64,000 nucleotides of DNA, taken from Gymnorhina tibicen. Its lineage: Eukaryota; Chordata; Aves; Passeriformes; Artamidae. A program made the translations under genes and the position numbers. The stretch spans positions 284,133-348,132 of the forward strand of contig VXAZ01002516.1 in NCBI GenBank assembly GCA_013399875.1. The letters run 5' to 3'. This document shows positions 51,252 through 60,800 of this stretch, one piece after another. The notes under the pieces are model-generated. The model was not told the DNA's origin. It worked only from the letters and a program-made list of their open reading frames with translations, and searched no databases. The first letter of the stretch is position 1. The number at the start of each line of letters is the position of its first letter.

Positions 51252-52569
51252 ATAATGACAGTATTGCTAGATAACATAAAAATACAGGAGCAAATGGAGC
51301 AGGTACTGTTCTTCACATTACTCTCATTAAATCATTCTTGACAGCCTTCAGCTTAGCACATACTGGGCTTGTAGAACCTTTAGGACTTTTCTCCTCAGAA
51401 TTATTCTCTTCCTATCAGCTTCTTCCAATTCGTCTTTCACTCTCATGTTCAAAGCTAACTGGTTTGCTGGATAGGCAAAATTGCAGCCATGCTCAATTTC
51501 CTGAGCTGGCGTGGCAGACCCTTGTTCTCAGGAGAAGGTCCTGAGCTTTGGGCCAGCAAGAAGTAAGAGGTGAATGCTTGCAGCCTTCAGTCAAGTATCA
51601 GACTTCTCTGGATACAACCCTATGCTCCTGTTTCTATCAGGTAGTTGTAAATGACCCACCTGCCACACAATATTTTTAATGTACTTCATTGTCCCCAAAT
51701 TTTCTATTGGAAAACTGCTTTCTGCTGTACTAAGACATTTCTTATTTCCACTCCAGGGGATCAGGATGTCTAAAAATGAAGCATTTTTGCATTTAACTTG
51801 CAGACAATGAAGCCTTTCACTGGGCCTACCTCTTTCCCTATAAATCTTGTCAATAAAGGAGAGGAACTCACTTGTCAGTATCTAAGCCATCTACAGCTAC
51901 TTACGGGTAAATCCGGGCAGGTGGGGTGCAGTTTTGTGTTTCCTCCTATAGGCCTGCAGCCATATTATTCTTTGCAGGAGACAGACAGAAAATTTACAGC
52001 CATGCAATTATTGAATAAGCTGCAATGACTGCTGGGGAAACCTGTATGTAAAGGAATCCTTGCAGAAAGAGACTATTTCTTTTTTTTTTTCATGCTAGTC
52101 TTCTGCATTGATAATCAAAGCAATTATATCTACAGAAACATCCTGCCTATTAATTTACTTGGGAGTGTTTTCATTTTCCTGCCTTCAGTGGAGAATGTCA
52201 AAACTGTATTAAATCTGTTGATTCTCATTCATCTGCTTGACAAAGTAAATTCAGTTTCTACGGAATATTTCCCGTCAAACGTAATTAGCCCCCTTGTAAA
52301 TAACTGAAACAGCTACAATCAGTTGTTGTAATTAACATATTTAATTCTTTCTCCAACTGGGGCAGCAAAAGCTGTTCGGTTCAAAGGACCAGGGCTATGA
52401 CTTCATGAGACAGTAAATCTATTTATGACACCTTTATACATGATCAAAAATTCTGCAATCATATGAAGTAAAGCACGGATATAGTCTGTGTTTTGGGTTT
52501 ACACATGTGCTGGTCACTCTGCTAATATAAACTTGTTCCAAAAAATGTGACTGGCTGACTTAATTCCAG

Positions 52570-52646
52570 GAGGTCAGCTATTAGCTCTGATGCTGGCATC
52601 CAAATGGAATTAGCTGCTATATGATTGTATGTGCCTAGCTGACCTC
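52570..52646. promoter_or_regulatory. Inverted repeat carrying AGGTCA half-sites
   Basis: GAGGTCAGCTA (52570-52580) and TAGCTGACCTC (52636-52646) are exact 11-bp reverse complements separated by 55 bases. Each arm contains the nuclear-receptor half-site AGGTCA/TGACCT. The loop contains GGAATTAGCTGC and ATCCAAATGG words. Nuclear receptors normally use half-sites a few bases apart, so a shared receptor complex across 55 bases is speculative. Confidence 0.35.
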
Positions 52647-53560
52647 ATTCATCCTGAAAATCTTGTGTCACCTACCTGGACTGGACTGGAGGAGTCAGCC
52701 AGAGCCAGGACATCACAGTGGCAGCTCTCTGCACAGAGGGACAGTGAATCTAGTCAAAGACTTTTAATGGACAATTCTGGCCTTTTCTAATAGATGCAGA
52801 ACCCACAAATGGAAAATGTTTGTTGGGTTTTTTTTCATAAGTATGTATTTCAGGAAATGTCTCTCAGAAAATTTTCTTTTAACATTCTGTAACTAAAAAA
52901 AAATGTCTTTTAGAATAAAAAACGTCTGGACTAGAATTTCAGCTAGTAAAACAGATGGTGAAAAATTAGCATTGTAATCACATTACACACTTTTGATATT
53001 TTCACAACATTTCCACTTTCCCAATTTGCATTTGTTTACTGGTATTAAAAGTTGGAGATTTGCTCTTTTCATCCTGATCTGTGAAAGGGGCTCCTTGATT
53101 TGTTTATTTATCTTTTTTGAAAAGTTTAAATCTTACAGTTTGAGAAAAACAGCTTCTCCCTCAGCATAACACTCCCCATGGACTTTAAAAGCCTGTCAAA
53201 CATCTTTCTGTAGATCTGATTTATTGAAGCCATGCCAAAGGTGGACAGCAAAACTCTGTGCTTACTTGACCAATTCAAAGGGGGTGTTTATGGGCAGACA
53301 CTGTGGCCTAGATGATGTTATCTCTTTCCCACCCCCTGCCAGGATGGAATCTGACACTTCTCACTTCGTTGATGTTTTCTTCTCCCTTGCCCCTGGCTGT
53401 GGCTAAGTGATTGTTTATGGCAGATACTTTAAATCATTATCACCTCCTGGGCCTTTGAGCACGGCTACATAATCTGCTGTTGCATCAAGGAAACTCTTCT
53501 CTCAGTACAAAACAAGGCCAAATGTTTATCTGGTGAAATGATAGTCGAAGTGTCTCCTCT

Positions 53561-53699
53561 AATATTTAAAAACAAACAGCAGTGTCCCTGCTCTGTCGCA
53601 ATGAGCATCTGCTGGCTGAAGCTGAGCAGGATTCCCGACACTTGGCAGTGTGTGACAAAGGACTCCTTGGATGTTTGTTTTTAAACATTAATAAATATT
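53561..53699. other. Nested inverted repeat, about 140 bases
   Basis: The outer arms are TTTAAAAACAAACA (53565-53578) and its exact complement TGTTTGTTTTTAAA (53672-53685), 14 bp apart from 93 bases of interior. Outside these, AATATTT (53561-53567) pairs with AAATATT (53693-53699) if seven bases bulge. Inside, CCTGCTC (53587-53593) pairs with GAGCAGG (53624-53630), and AGTGT (53581-53585) with ACACT (53638-53642). The stacked arms suggest a foldable transcript or a relic of a foldback element. No target-site duplication was found, and the A+T-rich outer arm raises the chance expectation. Confidence 0.5.
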
Positions 53700-53998
53700 C
53701 AGGAAACTTGGAGGATGGTAGAATATGTGAATAAGCTCTCCAAAATACCGTTTGTTTATGGCACTGCCTTAGCACTTAGAACCCTGGTTTGCAGGGTGAT
53801 GGTGCCGTCACACCAAGGAGAGATTTTCTGTATCCAGCAGCGACTCCAGCAGACAGCTGGGCAGGGCAGAAGGAGGTGCTGGGAGCATCAGGAAGGCCGC
53901 GACCTCTCTGCCCAGCTTGGGAAACCAAAGCTTGTTTTTGCTCCCCGGGGGAAGATAGGAGTACGAGGGCTGTGATTAGTGATTATCAGCCAACCATA
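53700..53998. other. Unique G+C-richer noncoding stretch
   Basis: The part at 53790-53960 is richer in G+C (GCCGTCACACC, GGAAGGCCGCGACC, CTCCCCGGGGGAAG) than its surroundings. Two overlapping frames (86 and 97 codons) cross it and run into the neighbouring CR1. Neither has a domain. Confidence 0.5.
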
Positions 53999-54506
53999 TC
54001 CTGGGCTGCATCAAAAGATGTTATTCTCGCCCTCTACTCTGTTCTTGTGAGATCTCAGATGGGCATGGAACTGCTGGAGTGAGTCCAAAGGAGGCGACAA
54101 AGATGCTCTGAGGGCTGGAGCACCTCTCCTGTGAAGACGGGCTGAGAGAGTTGGGGTTGTTCAGCCTGGAGAAGGGGAGGAACTTATCTTGAGTGCCTAA
54201 AGGGGCTACGAGAGCTGGAGATGGATTTTTTTTACAAGAGCATGTAGTGATAGGACAAGGGGTCATGACTTCAAACTGAAAGAGGGTAGGTTTAGATAGA
54301 TATAATGCAGAAATTCATCACTGTGAAGGTGTTAAGACACTGGCACAAGTTGGCCAAAGTGACTGCCCCATCCCTGGAAGTGTTCAAAGCCAGGCTGGAT
54401 GGGGCTTTGAGCACCCTGGTCTAGTGAAAGGTGTTCCTGCCTATGGCAGGGGGTTTGGAATGATATGGTCTTTAAGATCCCTTCCAACCCAAATGATTCT
54501 GTGAGT
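53999..54506 (+). mobile_element. CR1 LINE 3' portion, plus strand
   Basis: The order is TCCTGGGCTGCATCAAAAG, CTCGCCCTCTACTCTGTTC, GCTGGAGTGAGTCCAAAGGA, the GCTGAGAGAGTTGGGGTTGT and TCAGCCTGGAGAAGGGGAGG blocks, then the CAGGCTGGATGGGGCTTTGA block, GGTGTTCCTGCCTATGGCAG, and TTAAGATCCCTTCCAACCC with an ATTCTGTG tail. This matches the CR1 3' region. The stretch normally found between 'CTCAGA' and 'GGCATGGA' (near 54055-54065) is missing about 45-50 bases compared with the usual layout as I recall it. Subfamily wording matches the minus-strand copy at 50395. Confidence 0.97.
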
Positions 54507-57500
54507 GATTTTATTAAAACAGCCACTTCCTGAATCTTAGTGACTACAGTTATGACCTCGCCAGCTCCCTGGGAAAAAGTGCTCTTTCAGAGTGGCTTCC
54601 ATGAGCCCACCCTGGCTCTTGCCTCCTTGATTGTGCCTCTCACCCTCTCAGTTCTCCTCCTCAAGGCAGCAATATTCAGGTTTTTTAAGGGGTTGAAAGA
54701 CCTTCAGTAGGCTCAGTCAACTGCCATTGCAAACCTCACAGCTCACTAAGGGCTTCTAGTAGTTTTCAAGTAGTTTATTGGCAGAGGAGAGTTCAAAGGA
54801 AGCAATGGAAGGATCCCTGTCAGTCAGCTGGTAATAATTACATAGCTACTCTTACACACTGAGGCCAGGGGTATATTCTGGGAAGCTTCTATTTGAAAAG
54901 GACTTTGAAAACAAAAGTCTCACCTATTGAAAGGGCTCAAGTGGGTGTTGAATATTTTCTGAATGGAAATTGGCCCAAATTTCCAAGTCTTAGGAGTTTT
55001 AGATCACTTGTTACTAAGTGAATGAGAAAAACACTGTCAAATATTACTGTATAAAACCTTAAAATGAGAGTTTGCTTTCCACATGGAATTTTGTACTGGA
55101 ATTGAAGTTTAATGATTTACTTGATAAGGAGCTGGTGTTAGTGTAGGAGTTGATGTATAGGCTTAAATTCTGGTTGAAATTAAGTTCCTCAGGGCTTTGG
55201 CACTGACCAGAGCTTTTTGGAGCCTTTTTTTAAGGAAGTGGATGGAGAGAGAAGGGAGGAATACGGGACAGTGATTAGGAAAGAAATAAGCAGGTTTCAT
55301 GAATATTGTCATTCTTCAAAGGGAAACTTGCTGTCCAAAAACATTAACATCAACAGAAATGTAATGGGTTTACATTTTTGGTTAACCATATAACACAGCT
55401 GTTATCTCACTTCACCATTCAATATATTTCAGGTTTAGTGCATGAAATCACTCTGACATCCAAACTAATCCAAAACACGGTAGCAGGAATAAACACAACT
55501 AAATAAAGAAGTCCTGGTTGTGGCTTTGAAAGATTCCTACTGTTGCACTGCATTGAAAATGTCCAGAGTTGTCAGCACAGCCAAGGCTGACTCTCAGCAT
55601 GGGTGCCTAGGAAATGTTTTAAACAGCTAAAGGAGCTGCAGTTACAGTTCAAGCCAGAGACACAGTAGTTGTTTTGTCCTTTCTATTATATTACCCCTTT
55701 CACAGTAATTGCCTGACAAAGGCAGTAGTGGGGAACAGCATAGGAGCATTTTTGTTGACTTTGCCCCTGTGAGCATGAATTAAAGGAAAATCTCTCTGTG
55801 CATAGGAGCAGTTAAAAGGTAGCATTGTTTCCTGGCTTGGGATATCAAGGACCAGACATGGACTATAATGACCTGATGAGATTTACATTTTCAACACTCA
55901 AAGTGAGCTTGAGTCTGGCCCTTTACTTATTCTTTTGGCTTTGCATTTAATAACCATATTGAATATGTTACCTTTGCACTCATGTCTTTCAGTCAAAGTA
56001 TTCCTGCTGTTGTTACATCTCCAAAACCTAACCCAGCAAGTTAAGCCTGAAAGGACATTTAATCACCCAGCTCCAAAACTGTGTGAATCAGACCTGAGCA
56101 ATCACATTTTCTCTTTTTCAGCTGACTAATTTATTCCTGGATAGATTTCATTCTCCTTGCTTTGCCTAAACTTCCTAAGCATTACCCTGCATATTTATTT
56201 CTCATGCTTTATAAATAAACTATTCTCTACCTTATTGGAGTCTCTGACACAGCCTCACAACGGCCTTCTTCTTGCCCTATTTTTACCTGTATTTTTTCTT
56301 TCTGTCTAATCTGATCATTATTTACCCAGCTTTTCCTTCTCCTTCCACTGCCTCAAAATCTTATGTAGTCCATTCCTTTTTTTTTTGCTTTGCTTACCTT
56401 TTTCTGTAATGATCTCAGATATGAATGACTCCCTTAAAGTGGATCACTCATACTTACCCTTTTACCTTAGCAATTCCAGATCGGATAGTCAGTATGGAGT
56501 TATTTTTCTAATATCTCCCTTTCGAAGTTTTAATGCCAGTTTGAACTTCAGTGTTTCTAAGGAGAGAGAAATACTAATTTTTCCTGGTATCTCTTCTGCT
56601 CGCTTTTTTCCACAGCTTTTGGAAGCTTCACTTCTCCATGTTCACATTCTTGACGTAATTTGAATTTGTCTTCTCCTCATGTCCCATGCCTCCAATCTTC
56701 CAGTAATTTTTATCACCTTCTTGTCCAGTATTGTCAAACTTCTCTCTCTTCAAACTTTTGTTGTTCTGCTGTTGATCAGACACACACCTGTGCTATCTCT
56801 TGCTTCAAGTAATAGGCTTTAGCTTTTCAGGTTTTTTATGAAAGTGTAGCTACTGTGTTTGTCCATATCTTGCTTACAATGTCTCCTGGAGATCAAAACA
56901 TTTTTTCACTATTAGTGTGTCAGTCACTGTCAGGTTCTTGTCCAATTTATTTTTTAATTCCAGTGTCTGAACAAAAAGGTTTAAAGAATGACCCGACAGT
57001 AATTTTTTAAAGCTTTTCTTCCCCCTATGCTTTTCCCTCTGGGTATTAAAAGTATATGAAAAAGGCTGATTCCAGACTGAGGAGAGGTGATGTTACAACA
57101 TGTTCTTTGATGTATAAACCAGAGTTATGTAGGACTTGAAATACCCTGAGTCAAATATTAAATCCTTGAAACAGAGCAAGAGATTTAGAACATTATTTTT
57201 TACCACCAACTCCAGTTTGAGAATTTTCTTCCATAAACTCTTCAGACTATGATTCGTTAATGTTGATATCTCCTGTGAAACCTGGTCTACTCCTCAAAAT
57301 ACTGGACTGCTCAAATGGCAAAAAATTAGGATCTGGATATCCAAACTATTAGATTACAGAGTTTCCTCAGTTCAATACTCCTCAATATGACAGAGAGGAT
57401 TTTCACTGTAAACCCTTTCAGATTACCCTGACCACTGAATTATAGGGAGCCACTTGCTCTAGGGATGTCAAAACTAATTAACGCAGATTATGATTTTAGT

Positions 57501-57803
57501 AACTTTTTTTTTTTATATTTGGCCATACTTTTGAAGTGACCAGAACACATCGTATATAGTGATTGATTTTTAAAACTCACACAGCTAATTCCATCTAATG
57601 TGACCGAGAAACAATCTGACTTTGGTGGCACTTTTTTTTGTAGTAGCATACCCTAATCCGTGTAAATCTAAAAGAACCAGAGGAAGAGTACTGAATGAAG
57701 TTATTGGCATTCTTATCCTGCTGTTGGAGATCTAGAAGAGATTTGTTTGTATGTTTGGTTTGGTTTATTTCCCTGCTTAAGTAACATTATTTAACTGTAA
57801 TAA
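54507..57803. other. Unique noncoding stretch
   Basis: No gene or transposon is recognised. The longest frame is 92 codons (56385-56663, +), without a domain. The plus strand between about 56100 and 56800 is visibly pyrimidine-rich (many CTT and TTC runs), which by itself is not diagnostic. Confidence 0.55.
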
Positions 57804-57856
57804 GGGGGAAAGGGAGCGGGGGGGGAAAGAAAAAAGAGAGAGAAAAAAAGAAACCC
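57804..57856. repeat. Purine tract with G runs, possible G-quadruplex or triplex former
   Basis: About 53 bases contain a single pyrimidine interruption (C at 57817). G runs of five (57804-57808), three (57812-57814) and eight (57818-57825) fit the pattern of four G3 runs with loops of seven or fewer. An AAAGAAAAAAGAGAGAGAAA-type purine run follows. Such tracts can form G-quadruplexes or intramolecular triplexes. Confidence 0.7.
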
Positions 57857-60800
57857 ACATTTGTAGATTACAAACACAAAGATATTATGAACATAAATTC
57901 TGTTTCCAGCATGACAAAAACTATGCACAAACCCTGAAACCCTTTAGTTAATAAGAAGGATTTACAGAAATGTATCCTCATTGGAACTTGTACTCTAATA
58001 TGGCCAATACTTGAGAGCTTTAATTGTCTTAAGGAGGGAGTTCTGCTGTACTCAAACTGTTATTTGAAATATGAATTGTTGTGAGTAGGAGGAAAGGGTT
58101 ATCCTTTCAATTCTACCTTCTAGCTTGACGAGCATTTCTTTTCCACTGACTGTAGTCACAGCTACTTGTTAAAAGAATTTAATACACAGTGCAATGGAAA
58201 GGAACATCAGCAATGCATTTCTGGAGAACACCGTTCATACTGTCTTAGATCATAGCCCAAAATGAGCTGTTGATCTCACCAGTTCTCATTTGTTTGCAGT
58301 GTAAAACTACCACATGGTTTGGCACAAAACGAACTCTCTGTCCAGGGAAAGCTGTGGCTTTTGAAGGTTGTAGCAGGTTTAGTATATAGTTAAACATAAG
58401 GAATACACGAATGACAGTGTTGTTTAATCACTGAACTAATTTGCACATGGAAGAAATATGTTATTTTTGTTTTCTACCACCAGATACCTTCCTGGCTTGA
58501 TTATTTTTTCCTTCTCTTTAAATTCTGTGATCCTTTCTAATGAAGGGTTTCTTATTTCCTACCAGTATTGTGGAAACAGTCTAGTCAGAGTATCTATGAG
58601 TTCATTGTCTAGATGTTTGCATCATTTAGTAATAAACACAGCTGACACTGTTTTAGCTGATCAAGTCAAATTAAACCTTCCTTTCTCAGCAAACAAACCT
58701 GACCTGAAAGACAATAACACCTTGGTCTATTGCATGGCCTCTCATTATTTTCTGAAATTAATGTTAAATGAATAGGATGTTGGAAAAGGTTGTTTTGGCT
58801 TTTGTGCACACGAAACTTGATTCTGCCCTGAACTATTGCATGCTAATTAACTCTTCACTATTGGAAGTCAACACACAATTACATCTTCTATGTCAGTGTT
58901 CAAATTTTGAGGAGGAAGTATTCAATTAGCACTGTCAAATGAAAATGTAGACATTTGCTATAGAGAAGGAACCTTTTGTTGATTTAGAGTCAAGCGGTGT
59001 CAAAGGCACAGCAGGAAATCGCCATTAGACAATCTGGACTTTCTCAACATGCAGCTCTACATCCCATAATCATCAGCTTCTGAAGGAGAGCAATTTAGGT
59101 AGCAAGTCAATCACATCTGTATCTTTGGCCAACCCATCTATGGCATGCATCCACAGATGGGATGAAGATTGCTTACACATTCCAGCTCCTGGACCTACTA
59201 CTTGACTTTTCTTTATCAGATGTGCCAAACACCATTGGGAGACTGTTGTTATTTTGGAGGCAAGAGATTACTGGCTTATCTTTAAAGTTAAACCAGCTGT
59301 TTCATTTTATACAGCTGATATTGCAAATATTCAAGGTCGCATTTGGTAATTGATATTTATTGCCATGTTCAGGAGATGAAATTGTTGAAAATTGGGATTA
59401 ATATTCAAATGGAAGACTGAGTCATATGGAATGTTTTTAAGCAAATTTAGAAAGATGTGCTGAGTATGAGTCCACAATTCATTTCCAAAACCAGTCAGTA
59501 CTGGAGCCATGTGTCATGTTTATCCCATTTTTCCACCCCACAAGTGATGCTCTGTGCTGTGGTTGCATGCAATGACTGTGAAGTCATAAGCTCTGACTGA
59601 CATTGTGCAGGAGCTGTACCATAGGGGAAGAATGGATTTCCAAATGTTCCCCTCACTCAGCTGTATGGAAATTTAGCTCACAGATGTCTACTTCATAGAA
59701 AAACCTTACAGAACTTAAAGGAATTAAAATTTTAGATGATGGTGATGAGAGTAGACTGTGCCCTTATTTATTAGAAACTGCAGTTATTTTAGTTTTAACT
59801 AAAAAATTATTAGGTTCAACACTGAAATGTGGAATAAAGATTCATTTGGTTTCTCTTGGAGATTCAGGTTAGTTGCAAACTCAAGGATTAGAATTAAACA
59901 AATTAATTAGTGAAACACAGACAGACTAATATAAATTATCTTCCTATTCTTACTTTTTCTTTCATTTTCCTTTATATGTGTGTGAAATAATTCAGCTCAG
60001 ATATAATTTCTATTACTTTTAAATTGAATTGAATGATTGGAGAAAATAGTACAAATAGTAAATACTTTGTTTAAAAATGTACCTTATCTGGAGGGGGAAC
60101 TTTGCTGAAAATGAGTAGATAAGTATGGGTAGCAATAAATATCATGAGGTAAATGTTAACTTAAAACATCACCCTTTGTGTATTTATTGCCTAAAGAAGG
60201 CATATCAAGAGATAAAGCTAAATATTCCTTTAGGTTTTAGATAAAGAGTACCATAAAAGATTAATTATCTCCTTGTAATCAAATGCCTTAGAGAGGTTCA
60301 GCAAGGCTGCCAAATAAATTCCCTGATCTTAACCTGACTTGCTATTTTTTTTCATGTGAATTTGCATTTACATTAGTTTGAAAAACTGGTGAATCCAAAG
60401 CCAGGCTAATTTTGGCAAGAAATTCCAGAAATGCTGAAAGGACTAATATATAGAGTGATAGAATCATAACTCAGCTGACAGATGGAACCAATTCTGGTAT
60501 GCTGGTCTGTACCTGTCCATTACAAAATCATGCCTGGCTCAAAAAAGTAATTCAAATCATGGAGTACTTTTCAACTGGCACATAACACAAGACCATATGT
60601 TCTTACCTTGAATAGCAATGAAAATTTAGTTTAAATGTTTGGAAGTTGCTGTCGAGTTTTAAGTTAGGTTGAGCCTACTCCTGGTGATGCAGTTGCAAAT
60701 CCACGATGACAGAATAACTGATGGTATGTCACACCACTGATGAGATAATGTCATTACTGATCTACATTTTAATAACTCAGCAAACACTACAATTACTTCT

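Larger units (their letters stand above)
50883..53560. other. Unique noncoding stretch with regulatory-looking words
   Basis: No gene is recognised. A perfect hairpin lies at 51228-51251. The stretch at about 52040-52370 has AAACGTAATTAGCC and GTTGTAATTAACAT homeodomain words, and 52570-52646 has inverted AGGTCA half-sites. From 53400 the sequence is rich in words typical of conserved noncoding elements. Open frames are all below 80 codons. Confidence 0.5.

Noticed and set aside
53715..54266. Overlapping frames on both strands (86, 97 and 81 codons)
   Set aside because: They straddle or lie within the 53999 CR1 copy and show no protein motif.
14594..58933. 14-mer ATTCAATTAGCACT shared between 14594 and 58920
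   Set aside because: Several shared 14-mers are expected by chance in 64 kb, more in A+T-rich DNA, so the sharing carries no weight.
60450..60530. GATAGAATCATAACTCAG resembling a CR1 tail
   Set aside because: The following bases do not match the GGTTGGAA-GGGACC block well enough. It could be a very old copy but cannot be supported by eye.
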